DNA of 64,000 nucleotides from Treponema sp. OMZ 790. Its GTDB lineage: Bacteria; Spirochaetota; Spirochaetia; Treponematales; Treponemataceae. Positions 28,451 to 37,529 of this stretch are shown here, piece after piece; within the stretch, counting starts at the first letter, position 1, and each line of letters starts with the position of its first letter. Location: positions 2,294,001 to 2,358,000 of the forward strand of contig NZ_CP051201.1 of assembly GCF_024181285.1 (NCBI RefSeq). The letters run 5' to 3'. Position numbers and translations under genes: made by a program. The notes under the pieces were generated by a model. That model saw only the letters and a program-made list of their open reading frames with translations, did no database searches and was not told where the DNA came from.

Positions 28451-29077
28451 TTACACTCCAAATATGAGAGCAGCTCCGGCACAAACCAGAGGAATCAGTA
28501 TATTATCAAAGTCTTTTAGAGGCAGGGCTTCCGTTCCTGCAGCGATGCCGGCAATAAACAAGCTTTTTACAAGACTCAGACTTATTACGAAGGTAGAAAT
28601 AAAAACCGCCATAAAACAGGCTATGCTTCCTGCTATGGTTTTATCCTTGGAAATATTTAAGTGATGCCTTCCCCAAAATTTTCCGACAAGGCTTGCAAGT
28701 CCGTCGCCTAGGGCCAAAGCCATAATTCCTATACTTGCATCCCTAAACGGAAAGATAAGAAGAGTGGTGATAACCCCAACCGAAAGAGTTACGGGACCTA
28801 AGACAAATTTTCCCTTATCCCTTTCTCTTGCCGCGAAGCCCGTAATGCTTGAAATCATAAAAATCGTGTAGCCCTTTAATCTTAAAATTTCAAAAACTAT
28901 ATAAAGACATGTTATTACGGACAAGGCTAAAACCGTGGGATAAAAAAAGTATCTTGCAAAGAGGGGAACAAGGGCCGCACAAAGGTGTATAGCTTTGCGG
29001 AAGGTTTCCTTGACCAGATCTTCTACGCGCGCATTTTGAGAAAGCTTTTTATACCGTAGATCTCTTAAAAAACTCAT
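28451..29077 (-). CDS. Diacylglycerol/polyprenol kinase family membrane protein
   Basis: 208 aa with about six membrane segments. Family markers are ETFRKAIHLCAAL near residues 24-36 and the cytoplasmic loop ALALGDGLASLVGKFWGRHH plus SKDKTIAGSIACF, typical of CTP-dependent diacylglycerol/dolichol kinases and the related phosphatidate cytidylyltransferase-like proteins. It probably phosphorylates a lipid alcohol at the inner membrane. It starts 3 bases after the mgtE stop codon, so the two are co-transcribed. Confidence 0.8.
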   Translation of the reverse strand: MSFLRDLRYKKLSQNARVEDLVKETFRKAIHLCAALVPLFARYFFYPTVLALSVITCLYIVFEILRLKGYTIFMISSITGFAARERDKGKFVLGPVTLSVGVITTLLIFPFRDASIGIMALALGDGLASLVGKFWGRHHLNISKDKTIAGSIACFMAVFISTFVISLSLVKSLFIAGIAAGTEALPLKDFDNILIPLVCAGAALIFGV

Positions 29078-29080
29078 AAG

Positions 29081-30439
29081 CTAAAACATTCCTGCACACA
29101 AAACTGCGGCTATCTTAAAATAGATAATCAAACTCACCGTATCCACAATGGTTGTAATTAAGGGGCCTGCCATAATTGCAGGGTCAAGCCTCAATTTTTT
29201 TGCCATAATAGGTAGAAGACCTCCCGTAATCTTTGCGATAGTTACGGTTGCAACAAGGGTTACACCTACAGTGAGGGCTATCATAGGGTTCTTTCCTCCG
29301 AGGAATACCGATTTCAAAAAACTAAAAAGACCTAAGATAAGACCTACCAAAACGGCAATACCCAGTTCTTTAAAAAACACCTTTTTCCAATCCTTTAAGT
29401 CGATTTCTCCCGTGGCTAAACCGCGGATAATGAGGGTGGAAGACTGATTGCCTGAGTTCCCTCCAGTATCCATCAGCATGGGAATAAAGGCTGTCAAAAT
29501 AGTCATAGAAGCAAGCAAGTGGGTATACCGCTCGATTATGGTTCCCGTAAAGGTTTCGGATACCATGAGCAAAAGAAGCCAGCCAATTCTGTGCTTTGCA
29601 AGTTTAAAGATTCCGGTCTCGAGGTAGGTTTCTTCGTTGGGCTGCATACCGGCCATCCTCTGAAAGTCCTCGGTAGCCTCCTGTTCCATAACGTCCATTA
29701 TGTCGTCGACGGTAATAATACCTATGAGGCGGTTTTCGTTATCGACAACGGGGAGGGCCAAAAAGCCGTACTTCTTAAAAGTGAAGGCAACCTTTTCCTG
29801 ATCGTCATGGGTGTTCACGCAGATGTACTCTTTATTAAAAATCTGCTCAATCTTTTTATCCCCATCGGCAAGCACCAATTCTTTTAAAGAAATAAAACCT
29901 TCAAGAATGCGGTTTTTATCGGTAACATAGCAGGTGTAAATAGTCTCACTTTCCAAGCCTATCTTGCGGATATAGGCAAGGGCCTGTTCAACGGTCATTC
30001 CTTTTTTTAAGCCAACGTACTCGATGGTCATAAGGCTTCCCGCCGAATCTTTGGGATATTTTAAAAACTGATTTATGAGCATCCGCTCTTCACTGCCGGT
30101 ATTTTTTAGGATTTTTTTTACGACATTTGCAGGCATCTCTTCAACAATATCGACCATATCGTCCAAGAAGATTTCATCCAAGATAGAAACCAACTCCTTG
30201 TCGGTGGCAGCAGCTATAAAACGGCTTTGCTGTTCTGTAGGGAGGAGCGTAAAAACTTCGGCAGCCATGCTCTTAGGCAGCATTCTGAACATAAGAATAG
30301 CATTTTGGGCAGGTTCCGTTTCAAGGAATTCGGCTATGTCTACCTCGTTTAAATCTGCCAAAGTGCGCTGCACTTCAATATACCGTTTTTCGGATAATAA
30401 ATATTCAATTTGTTCAAACTTATTTTCTTCCAATTCCAT
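29081..30439 (-). CDS. mgtE: MgtE magnesium transporter
   Basis: 452 aa. Cytoplasmic MgtE_N helical domain (MELEENKFEQIEYLLSE to about residue 125), two CBS domains (about 135-255, including LKKGMTVEQALAYIRKIG and LPVVDNENRLIGIITVDDIM) and a C-terminal pore domain of five helices with the MDTGGNSGNQSSTLIIRGLA signature near residue 330. MgtE is a Mg2+-gated channel. Shine-Dalgarno GGAGGG precedes the start. Operon with the lipid kinase gene. Essentially full length and unambiguous. Confidence 0.95.
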   Translation of the reverse strand: MELEENKFEQIEYLLSEKRYIEVQRTLADLNEVDIAEFLETEPAQNAILMFRMLPKSMAAEVFTLLPTEQQSRFIAAATDKELVSILDEIFLDDMVDIVEEMPANVVKKILKNTGSEERMLINQFLKYPKDSAGSLMTIEYVGLKKGMTVEQALAYIRKIGLESETIYTCYVTDKNRILEGFISLKELVLADGDKKIEQIFNKEYICVNTHDDQEKVAFTFKKYGFLALPVVDNENRLIGIITVDDIMDVMEQEATEDFQRMAGMQPNEETYLETGIFKLAKHRIGWLLLLMVSETFTGTIIERYTHLLASMTILTAFIPMLMDTGGNSGNQSSTLIIRGLATGEIDLKDWKKVFFKELGIAVLVGLILGLFSFLKSVFLGGKNPMIALTVGVTLVATVTIAKITGGLLPIMAKKLRLDPAIMAGPLITTIVDTVSLIIYFKIAAVLCAGMF

Positions 30440-30561
30440 AAGATACCCTCCGAACGATATAATTCTTGAGAGTATATCACATTTTTAAGAAAAAATATAG
30501 GGGCAGAAAAAAAGCTTATACAGCTATTCGAGTTTTTTATATTAAATTAATCAACAATTTT

Positions 30562-30640
30562 TTAAATTTTACTATTTATTACAAACTTTTTATACAATAA
30601 TTATGAAAGGGGAAAATTTTTCCTCTTTTAAAAAACTATT
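30562..30640 (+). repeat. Upstream repeat of the type B Rpn genes, copy 2
   Basis: Same AT-rich block as at 11041-11120 (TTAAATTTTACTATTTATTACAAAC then TAATTATGAAAGGGG), here before the second type B Rpn gene. Quoted motifs are split by small indels between copies. Confidence 0.6.
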
Positions 30641-30653
30641 AGAGAGATTAAAC

Positions 30654-31544
30654 ATGGAAAAACTATTTAAAATCACTCTCCGCAACGACTATGCCTTTAA
30701 ACGAGTGTTCGGAGTGGAAGAAAACAAGGACGTACTACAGGATTTTCTGGAATGTATACTGGACATTCCGCCTGAGACCATAGCCGATTTAGAACTCTTG
30801 GATAAGGAGTTTCACAAAGAACTTTTAAATGAAAAGTTAGGTATCTTGGATATAAAACTAAGATTAAAAGACGAAACTTTTATTGATATTGAGATTCAAA
30901 ACAGATGGCATTTTGATTTTCCTGAAAGAACCTTGTATTATTGGTCTAAGATGTACAATGAAGGTGTAAAACAAGGTCAAGACTATACAAAACTTCCAAA
31001 GTGTATTACAATAAACTTGATAGGAAAAGGCTTTAATAAAAATAAGCGTTTGCACAATCGATATTTTATCCTTGAACAAGAGACAAAGGAGCCTTTAGTT
31101 TCAAAACTTGAGATTCATATACTGAACCTTGAAAAAGCAAGGCTATTAAAAGAAAGTCAATGTAAGGATGATAAAACGAAGCGCTTATTAAACTGGTTAA
31201 AATTTATTGAAACTGATGATCCGGAGGTAAGAAAAATGTTGGCAGAAACTTCTAAAGTAATGGCAAAAGCAAATGATAAAATTATAATAATGGAAATGAG
31301 CCCTCGAGATAAATGGCTATACGACGCCCGCATGAAATACGAACACGACAGGGCATCATGTATAAGTGAAGGTTATCGGGAAGGAATATTAGATGGTGAA
31401 ATAAAAGGCAGACAAGAAGGTTTTGCTGACGGCTCCTACCAAAAAGCTCTTGAAACGGCTGCAGCATTTAAAAAACTTGGAATTGATATTGATAAAATAG
31501 CCCAAGGAACAGGTTTAAGCATTAAGGAAATCCAAGCCCTATAA
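30654..31544 (+). CDS. Rpn family nuclease/putative transposase (type B, second copy)
   Basis: 296 aa starting MEKLFKITLRNDYAFKRVFG, highly similar to the gene at 11133 over the nuclease core and linker, including GILDIKLRLKDETFIDIEIQ and FPERTLYYWSKMYNE. The two diverge abruptly at the C-terminus: here the tail is AAAFKKLGIDIDKIAQGTGL, not the KLMKGMNYPISDI tail of the first copy. Start is supported by AGAGAG upstream; the frame opening at 30603 lies in the conserved upstream repeat. Confidence 0.85.
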   Translation: MEKLFKITLRNDYAFKRVFGVEENKDVLQDFLECILDIPPETIADLELLDKEFHKELLNEKLGILDIKLRLKDETFIDIEIQNRWHFDFPERTLYYWSKMYNEGVKQGQDYTKLPKCITINLIGKGFNKNKRLHNRYFILEQETKEPLVSKLEIHILNLEKARLLKESQCKDDKTKRLLNWLKFIETDDPEVRKMLAETSKVMAKANDKIIIMEMSPRDKWLYDARMKYEHDRASCISEGYREGILDGEIKGRQEGFADGSYQKALETAAAFKKLGIDIDKIAQGTGLSIKEIQAL

Positions 31545-31595
31545 AAATCGGCGTTTTTAAAATGAACTTATATGGCGGGGTTAAGCCCAATGGCC

Positions 31596-32459
31596 CTATC
31601 CCCAAAAGCCGTTATTTGCAAGGAGAACGGCTAAGGCAGAGGTGATGGCCGTTTCGGTGCGTAAGATGCGCTTTCCCATAGAGTAAGAAACAAAGCCTTC
31701 AGCTAAAAAGGTTTCCCTCTCGTTTTGAGTCCAGCCCCTTTCGCTTCCGATTGCTATAGTTAAATCTTCACCTTCCTGCATCTTAAATGTAGAAAGTGAA
31801 GGAAAGTCTCCTATGTCGAGAAGAACCTTGCTTCCGCTGAATGAGGTATCGCTTAAATCTTTTAAGGCTTCTTTTACCGAATTGCAAAAAGAAAATTCAG
31901 GCATCAGAGTTTGGCCTGCTTGCGAGATTCCGTCGATAATGTATTTTTTTATTTCTTCGGGGCTTGAAAGGTTTGACCTTAAATAGGAACGCTCTCCCAA
32001 TTCCGTTCCGCATAATATGATTTCTGCAAAGCCCAAACTCGCCGCATCCCGCAAGATGCGCCTCAACTGAATGGGACGGGGAAAACCCAAGATTATTTTT
32101 ATCGGCGGAAGAGGCAGCGGTTTTCTTTCAATTCTGTCGGCATCTGTGCGATCCTCAATTTTATCGGCTCTATTCGGAGAAAAAGAAAAAACTATTTTTT
32201 CTTCGGAAAGGTGAGAGATAAGAGCCTCTCCTATGTTTCCGTTTATAAGACCTGCTTTAAAAGCATCACCTTCCTTTAGGTGCAAGACCTTTTTTATGTG
32301 CTGATAGCGTTCATCGTTTTTATAAAAAACGCAGCACCCATCTTCGGCATTTTGAAGAAATCTTTTTCCAATTAAATCGGATAAATCGGAGTTTACACAA
32401 TAAGATTGTACGCAATCACCGTTTAAAAAATCATCAGCCGAAAACAAAACAATATTCAT
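31596..32459 (-). CDS. rsmE: 16S rRNA (uracil-1498-N3)-methyltransferase RsmE
   Basis: 287 aa. SPOUT-class AdoMet methyltransferase modifying U1498 of 16S rRNA in the assembled 30S subunit. Markers: the N-terminal PUA-like segment with HIKKVLHLKEGDAF, the core RRILRDAASLGFAEIILCGT, and the C-terminal knot TIAIGSERGWTQNERETF with SMGKRILRTETAITSALAVL. It begins 15 bases after the upstream helicase gene and is co-oriented, so one transcript is likely. Family and target assignment are good. Confidence 0.92.
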   Translation of the reverse strand: MNIVLFSADDFLNGDCVQSYCVNSDLSDLIGKRFLQNAEDGCCVFYKNDERYQHIKKVLHLKEGDAFKAGLINGNIGEALISHLSEEKIVFSFSPNRADKIEDRTDADRIERKPLPLPPIKIILGFPRPIQLRRILRDAASLGFAEIILCGTELGERSYLRSNLSSPEEIKKYIIDGISQAGQTLMPEFSFCNSVKEALKDLSDTSFSGSKVLLDIGDFPSLSTFKMQEGEDLTIAIGSERGWTQNERETFLAEGFVSYSMGKRILRTETAITSALAVLLANNGFWG

Positions 32460-32474
32460 CTATCTCTTCCTAAA

Positions 32475-34241
32475 TTAAGATGAGCTTCCGGCACAATCAT
32501 CCAGTTCAGCTTCGGTAAGAATCGAATAGTCATAGCCCTGTTCGGCCAAAAACTTTTGACGCTTTTCGGCAAAGCCCTCTTCTATGGTTTGGCGGGTTAC
32601 GATGCTGTAAAAATGAGAATCGCATTCCTTAGGCCGCAAGATTCTGCCCAAGCGCTGAGCCTCTTCTTGTCGGCTCCCGAACACACCGGACACCTGAATA
32701 GCAACCGAGGCATCGGGCAAGTCAATAGCAAAATTTGCAACCTTAGAGACCACCAAAACATTTATCTCCCCCTTTCTAAAGGCATCATACAAAACCTCCC
32801 TCTCGGCATTTGTATTTTTCCCGGTAATAAGGGGAGCCTTTATTTCTTTTGCAATTGTTTCAAGTTGGGAAAGGTACTGCCCGATTATAAGAGTCTGATT
32901 TTCCTTGTGCCTGGCCAAAAGTTTTTTGACTATTTCGAGCTTTGCAGGATTTTCACTTGCAATGCGGTGCTTTTCTCGCGTTGTACCCACAGCGTACTCT
33001 ATCTCCTTTGAAGGAGCAATGTTTACACGGATTTCGGTACAATAGGCCCTTGCTATCCAGCCCTTTTGCTCCAGGTCCTTCCACGGCACATCGAAGCGTT
33101 TAGGTCCGACAAGGCTGAACACATCTCCCTCGCAGCCGTCTTCCCTCACAAGGGTTGCAGTAAGCCCGAGTCTTCTTATAACTTGAAGCTCAGCCGTAAT
33201 TCTAAAAACGGGAGCAGGCAATAGGTGAACCTCATCATAGATTATAAGCCCCCAGGCCCTTTCCCTAAAAATCTTAAAATGAGGAAAGGCAGAGTCGGTG
33301 TTTGGCCTCCAAGTGAGCACCTGATAGGTCGCTATAGTAATAGGACTTATCTCCTTTACCTCGCCCGTGTATAAGCCTATATCTTCTTCGCTTATATTTG
33401 TCTTATCCAAAAGCTCCCGCCTCCACTGGTAAACGGCAGCCACATTGGGAGTAAGAATAAGAGTGCTTGTTTTAAGAAGGCTCATCGTGAGCATTCCGAC
33501 TATAGTTTTTCCTGAACCGCAGGGAAGAACAATAGTGCCGAAGCCCGTCCCTGCCGACTTATCGCCCACAAAGGAAGAGGCCGCATCCCTTTGATAATCT
33601 CTGATTTCGAATTCGGCCCCGCTCGAAGTTTTTTCTTTTAGAGAAATATCTAAGGGCTCGCCGTCGCGGAGGGGAACCTCATCTTTCACGGGCCAGCCCT
33701 GTTTTAAAAGAGCCTGCTTTACCGTTCCTCTGTTTAAAAGAGAAATCAAAAAGGAGTTTTCTTCATCGGAGTCTTCTATTAAATATTTTGAAAGAAGCTT
33801 ACTGCTTTTTAGTTCTTTAAAGATAAGAGAGTTTTCAGTCTTTAGCCGCAAGAATTCCGCCTCAACAGTTTCGAGATTTGCAGCGCCGGTTTCTTTTTCT
33901 TCGGTAACATCAGCATTGTCCTCTTGAGGCTTTTCGAGAGGGAGGAGCTTTATCTTCCCGTAACGCCCCATCGTTTCTTTCATCCAAACCAAGATCGATT
34001 CGGGAACCTTAAAGCGGGAAAAACTGGTGAGAGTTTTCATAATAGAATCGGCTGAAAGCCCGACCCCTGCCGCATTCCAAAGCGAGAGGGGAGTCAGCCT
34101 GTAAGTGTGAAGATGTTCAGGCGACTTTTCAAGCTCTGCAAAGGGTATAAGGGCAAAGCGGGCCTCATCTGCCTCCGGGTCGTGAATGTCCAAAAGAATG
34201 GAGCGGTCTCCTTGAATTATAAGCGGTTTCGATTCTTGCAT
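32475..34241 (-). CDS. XPB/Rad25-like DNA repair helicase (SF2)
   Basis: 588 aa. Superfamily 2 helicase with an N-terminal helicase-C3-like region (about 1-190; LHTYRLTPLSLWNAAGVGLS), motif I TIVLPCGSGKTIVGML near residue 237, motif II IIYDEVHLL, motif III GLTATLVRED and motif VI AQRLGRILRPK. It matches the bacterial XPB family, which resembles the archaeal/eukaryotic XPB translocase used in nucleotide-excision repair and promoter melting. Actual bacterial role is uncertain. First gene of a pair with rsmE. Confidence 0.9.
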   Translation of the reverse strand: MQESKPLIIQGDRSILLDIHDPEADEARFALIPFAELEKSPEHLHTYRLTPLSLWNAAGVGLSADSIMKTLTSFSRFKVPESILVWMKETMGRYGKIKLLPLEKPQEDNADVTEEKETGAANLETVEAEFLRLKTENSLIFKELKSSKLLSKYLIEDSDEENSFLISLLNRGTVKQALLKQGWPVKDEVPLRDGEPLDISLKEKTSSGAEFEIRDYQRDAASSFVGDKSAGTGFGTIVLPCGSGKTIVGMLTMSLLKTSTLILTPNVAAVYQWRRELLDKTNISEEDIGLYTGEVKEISPITIATYQVLTWRPNTDSAFPHFKIFRERAWGLIIYDEVHLLPAPVFRITAELQVIRRLGLTATLVREDGCEGDVFSLVGPKRFDVPWKDLEQKGWIARAYCTEIRVNIAPSKEIEYAVGTTREKHRIASENPAKLEIVKKLLARHKENQTLIIGQYLSQLETIAKEIKAPLITGKNTNAEREVLYDAFRKGEINVLVVSKVANFAIDLPDASVAIQVSGVFGSRQEEAQRLGRILRPKECDSHFYSIVTRQTIEEGFAEKRQKFLAEQGYDYSILTEAELDDCAGSSS

Positions 34242-34308
34242 AGCCTGACATTATACACGTTTAAAGAGGACAGTTCAAGTTAGGGGAAATGAAGAAGAGC
34301 GATCGACC

Positions 34309-35175
34309 CTATAATGCTTTTACTTCTTCAATGCTTAAGCCCGATATTGTACAAATATCGGTAATCGGATAATTCATCCCCTTCATCAACTTTGCCGTTT
34401 CAAGTTTGGTTTGATAAGAGCCTCGCTCAATTCCTTGTTGTATTCCAATCATCAGGCTTTCTTCTCGTTGTACTGCTATATCTGTTTCGTAATCATATTC
34501 GGCCAGCAACATATTTATTACCTCCTTGGTCTTGCGTTTTAGATAATCACGCAAAATATTATTTTGTATACATTCATCGATGGCTTTTTGAAAGCCGTTT
34601 TGAGGGTCTTCTTTTTTCCATCTGCGCACCGTTTCCACAAATACGGTGTATTCATACATCGTCTTGCAGTTTTCCAATAAAGGATGGCGGTTTTGTTGGT
34701 TGATATTTATTACTTTAACGGTTAATTCAAGACTAGGCAATGAAGATTTTTCGATAAAAGCATCCGATAGTTTCAGAGTTTTATCGGAAGGATAAGTTTC
34801 TTCTCCATTATAAAAAACATAAAACTCCGGTGTCGGAATATTTAGGAGTTTACGGCTGTATTTTTCCTTTGATTCAAAGAGAGTTTCATACAGGCGTCCG
34901 ATATATTCAAGACACCGCAAAGGCATATTAGGATTGATAGTAGATTGATGTTCCGCGAGCACTATTATTTTGTTATCGACCAGATAAGACACATCGTTAT
35001 AGAAGGCCATATAGAGAACCTGATCCAATCGGATATTTTTCAAATCTTCAGTAGCCGTAAGCGAAGTACCGTGCAAGGCATTATAGAGCGACAAAAAGTT
35101 TTCCTTGGCCTTTTCGTCTTCTGCAAAAAGGTCAACGAATACCGAATCTTTATAGCTGCGTTTATGCTTAGACAT
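34309..35175 (-). CDS. Rpn family nuclease/putative transposase (type A)
   Basis: 288 aa: MSKHKRSYKDSVFVDLFAED, core DNKIIVLAEHQSTINPNMPL, then TPEFYVFYNGEETYP and the region VINMLLAEYDYETDIAVQRE before the linker GIQQGIERGSYQTKLETAKL. The tail is MKGMNYPITDICTISGLSIE. Nearly the full type A length; no interruption. It lies 67 bp upstream (in transcription terms, beyond the helicase start) in the same orientation as the helicase, but the junction has no sign of coupling. Confidence 0.85.
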   Translation of the reverse strand: MSKHKRSYKDSVFVDLFAEDEKAKENFLSLYNALHGTSLTATEDLKNIRLDQVLYMAFYNDVSYLVDNKIIVLAEHQSTINPNMPLRCLEYIGRLYETLFESKEKYSRKLLNIPTPEFYVFYNGEETYPSDKTLKLSDAFIEKSSLPSLELTVKVININQQNRHPLLENCKTMYEYTVFVETVRRWKKEDPQNGFQKAIDECIQNNILRDYLKRKTKEVINMLLAEYDYETDIAVQREESLMIGIQQGIERGSYQTKLETAKLMKGMNYPITDICTISGLSIEEVKAL

Positions 35176-35292
35176 TTTCTTGCGCCTCCTCGCCCATTAT
35201 TATAACATAAATTATTAAAATTGACAAAGGGCAAAGTACGAAGTTCGGCATTTCCCCTTTTCCAAAATAAATTAAAAAACTTTTCCAAAAAC

Positions 35293-35321
35293 TTGTTATT
35301 CTCAAAAACTTGAACTATAAT
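35293..35321 (+). promoter_or_regulatory. Strong promoter match before the heptamer-repeat ORF
   Basis: TTGTTA, 17 bases, consensus TATAAT. The predicted start at about 35328 immediately precedes the ATG at 35329. Confidence 0.55.
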
Positions 35322-35328
35322 GTATAGT

Positions 35329-35559
35329 ATGAAGGGGGAAATAAACCGCTTAAACAGTACAATAAAGGGTTCTCAAAAAAGTTTGGAAAAGTCGGCAAAA
35401 CTACTTGACAAAGCCGAACGCGCCCCCATAATTACTCAGCACTCAGCACTCAGCACTCAGCACTCAGCACTCAGCACTCAGCACTCAGCACTCAGCACTC
35501 AGCACTCAGCACTCAGCACTCAGCACTCAGCACTCAGCACTCAGCACTCTTTTAAATAA
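35329..35559 (+). CDS. Small ORF containing a 7-bp microsatellite
   Basis: 76 codons beginning MKGEINRLNSTIKGSQKS; the first 35 residues are polar and helix-prone. From about residue 36 the protein is encoded by the heptamer ACTCAGC and reads as a repeated TQHSALS unit. Because 7 is not a multiple of 3, gain or loss of a unit shifts the frame. No Shine-Dalgarno, but the promoter would give a leaderless mRNA. Whether a protein is made is uncertain. Confidence 0.4.
   Translation: MKGEINRLNSTIKGSQKSLEKSAKLLDKAERAPIITQHSALSTQHSALSTQHSALSTQHSALSTQHSALSTQHSFK
35434..35549 (+). repeat. Tandem 7-bp microsatellite, about 16.5 units
   Basis: Uninterrupted (ACTCAGC)n over 116 bases with no mismatch. 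Perfect arrays of this length are slippage-prone. Confidence 0.95.
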
Positions 35560-35597
35560 ACCGCACACACAGCACAATCTTCTCACACCGTTTAAAG

Positions 35598-35704
35598 AAC
35601 CGCAAAGACCGCCAAGCGTTGAGCTTCGCTCAACTTCGCAAAGGATAATTAAAAAATACCTTACAACATCTCCCTCAAATATCTTTGCGCCCTTAGCGGT
35701 TAAA
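35598..35704. repeat. AACCGCAA...GCGGTTAA inverted repeat element
   Basis: Starts AACCGCAAAGACCGCCAAG and ends CTTTGCGCCCTTAGCGGTTAA, so the ends are inverted copies. A small extra stem, GTTGAGC-TTC-GCTCAAC, sits in the left arm. Related to 37530-37620 and 12053-12117. Confidence 0.7.
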
Positions 35705-35729
35705 TTACACAATTATAAGGAGGTTTGAT

Positions 35730-36887
35730 ATGAAAAACTCAAACACAAACAAAATCGGAAGCGCACAGCGTTTCACACATTGGGCGGCAGTCCTCACACT
35801 TGCCGCATCGTTAGTGATTATGGGGCTCTTTACCGCCTGCCCCAACTCCGCAGGAGGCGGCGGAACAAGTTCCGGCGGAACGGGCGGGGGCACAACGCTT
35901 ACAACAGCCGTCTACCTTGCAGGCTCTATAACAACAGGCGGGAATGAAAAGCCCTGTTATTGGAAAAACGGCACCAAGTACGAGCTGTCTATGGATGAAG
36001 GATATCCAAATTCCCTTACCCTTAAAGACGGAAAAGCCTACAGTGCAGGGAATCAACAAGAATACGGGATACTAACCGCCCTTGTATGGGAGGGAAGCTC
36101 CCTGTATTGGAAAAGCCCCGAACAATGGACCGACGCACATGCAATTTTAAGCGAAGGCGCTTCCCTCTACATAGCGGGAGTGCTCGAAAAAGACGGAGCG
36201 TGGGAAGCCTCCGTTGCCGACATAACGGACAAAAACGCGGTGCGCATCGCTCATCTGCGTACAAGAGAGGGAACGGAGAATGATTCGGAGGTCTTCGGCT
36301 TGTGCGCCTCGCCTTTCACCTTGTATGCCGTAGGAAAAATAAACAACAGCAACTCCTCCCAAAAAAAAGGTGCCTTATGGACAATAAACAAAGCTCTTGA
36401 CGAAGCCTCGCGCACCGAAACGGTACTGGCTACGGGAAGCTCTGTCTGGCCCAAGGCGGTATGCTTTTTGGACAGCGCAGTCTACGCTGCAGGATGGAAT
36501 GCGGCACAGAAAGCTGCGGTATGGAAGGTTACGGGCTCAAGTGCAGCGGAAACGGAACTTGGAATCGGCAGCTCTGAAGCAAACGCCGCCTGCACAAAAG
36601 ACAACCTTGTTTTTATAGGCGGGGAAAACAGCGGCAGCCCCTGTATTTGGAAGGGAACGGACGGCTCTTTTACAGCCATACCTTTAAGTATCGAGAACGG
36701 CATGGTGAATGCCCTCTACGCTTTCGGAAACGACATCTATGCGGCAGGTTATATTCAAGAAAGCGGTGTAAAAAAAGCCGCCTATTGGAAGTTCACTTCC
36801 GCCATTTCTTCTGCCTCCGATGCCGACATAACCGTCCTTACCGACAACAACGCTGAAGCATACGGCATTGTTGTAACGATGGAGTAG
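35730..36887 (+). CDS. Repeat-rich surface lipoprotein
   Basis: 385 aa. Signal peptide with lipobox GLFTAC (about residues 32-37), followed by PNSAGGGGTSSGGTGGG, the same head style as the SUMF1 lipoproteins at 51-58 kb. The mature part has recurrent propeller-like units: VYLAGSITTGGNEKPCYWKN, LYIAGVLEKDGAWEASV, VYAAGWNAAQKAAVWKV and IYAAGYIQESGVKKAAYWKF. Each is a strand ending A-G, then a hydrophilic turn, then a W-K. Shine-Dalgarno AAGGAGG precedes the ATG. Closed by the terminator at 36892. Function unknown. Confidence 0.75.
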   Translation: MKNSNTNKIGSAQRFTHWAAVLTLAASLVIMGLFTACPNSAGGGGTSSGGTGGGTTLTTAVYLAGSITTGGNEKPCYWKNGTKYELSMDEGYPNSLTLKDGKAYSAGNQQEYGILTALVWEGSSLYWKSPEQWTDAHAILSEGASLYIAGVLEKDGAWEASVADITDKNAVRIAHLRTREGTENDSEVFGLCASPFTLYAVGKINNSNSSQKKGALWTINKALDEASRTETVLATGSSVWPKAVCFLDSAVYAAGWNAAQKAAVWKVTGSSAAETELGIGSSEANAACTKDNLVFIGGENSGSPCIWKGTDGSFTAIPLSIENGMVNALYAFGNDIYAAGYIQESGVKKAAYWKFTSAISSASDADITVLTDNNAEAYGIVVTME

Positions 36888-36891
36888 GTTT

Positions 36892-36919
36892 AAAAACCGC
36901 ACGTCCTGTGCGGTTTTTA
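36892..36919 (+). terminator. Rho-independent terminator of the lipoprotein gene
   Basis: 11-bp stem AAAAACCGCAC / GTGCGGTTTTT, loop GTCCT, five bases after the stop codon, with the U-run as part of the right arm. Confidence 0.85.
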
Positions 36920-36923
36920 ACTT

Positions 36924-37146
36924 GAGTTTTGGGCTTTGCCCAAAACTCATTACTAACGGCTTTGCCGAACGTCCTGTTCGGGACTTGAAACAAGATGTTT
37001 TATATGCGGCATTATGCCCGTCAAAACATCGCGGATAACCGGCTTTAAGTTCGCACATTTGAAAATGTGCTCACACTTAAAGATAATATCGAACGTACAG
37101 CTGTCAGCTGTATAGGCCGGGTTCTTAGGGCTGGCTAAGCCCTAAG
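36924..37146. repeat. Hairpin-rich composite repeat (spacer 36920-37176)
   Basis: Contains GAGTTTTGGGC/GCCCAAAACTC (36924-36948), GTCC-TGTTC-GGGAC, GATGTTTT...AAAACATCGC, GCACATT-TGAA-AATGTGC (37053-37070), TACAGCTG-T-CAGCTGTA (37096-37112) and CTTAGGGCT/AGCCCTAAG (37124-37146). The last three, with their linkers, match 50825-50916 in order, but two of the three have different arm sequences. No gene seen. Confidence 0.8.
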
Positions 37147-37176
37147 CGGTTCTTTTGAAGATGGGAGGGGTTATAG

Positions 37177-37512
37177 GGGAGGGAAGAAAACCTGAACAAG
37201 TTTAGCAAAGCTCCCGTTATCCCTGCAAGCGTTAGGATTATGGATTCTTGTTTTAACAGCTGCACAAGTTTAACTCAAGGCCCGGACATTCCTGCTCTCG
37301 TTACGAATATGAAAAGCTGTTTTTCGGGTTGTTCAGCTTTAAAAGAGGTAAAACTTAACTGCCCTTACACCAGCACCGATTTTAGAAGTACCTTTTTCGG
37401 GTGTACCGGTTTAAAAGCAGGCGGCATACAGGTACCGAGTGCCGAGCTTGAAACCTACAAAACAAACGCCGCCGCTATGGGAACCACGGAGGAGAAATTC
37501 GCAGGGTTTTAG
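37177..37512 (+). pseudogene. BspA/TpLRR-type leucine-rich repeat protein, fragment
   Basis: Open from just after a TAG at 37174-37176. Reads as one and a half BspA-like LRR units: FSKAPVIPASVRIMDSCFNS, CTSLTQGPDIPALVTNM, CSALKEVKLNCPYTSTDF and a C-terminal TGLKAGGIQVPSAELETYK. Signal peptide and most repeats are missing. An ATG at 37240 is internal to a repeat, so this is a gene remnant. BspA-like LRR proteins are treponemal surface adhesins. Confidence 0.7.
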
Positions 37513-37529
37513 CTTCGAGTTAAAAAATG

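Noticed and set aside
35434..35549. CRISPR array
   Set aside because: The repeat is a contiguous 7-bp microsatellite without spacers; the hairpin composites likewise lack repeat-spacer periodicity and no cas gene is seen.
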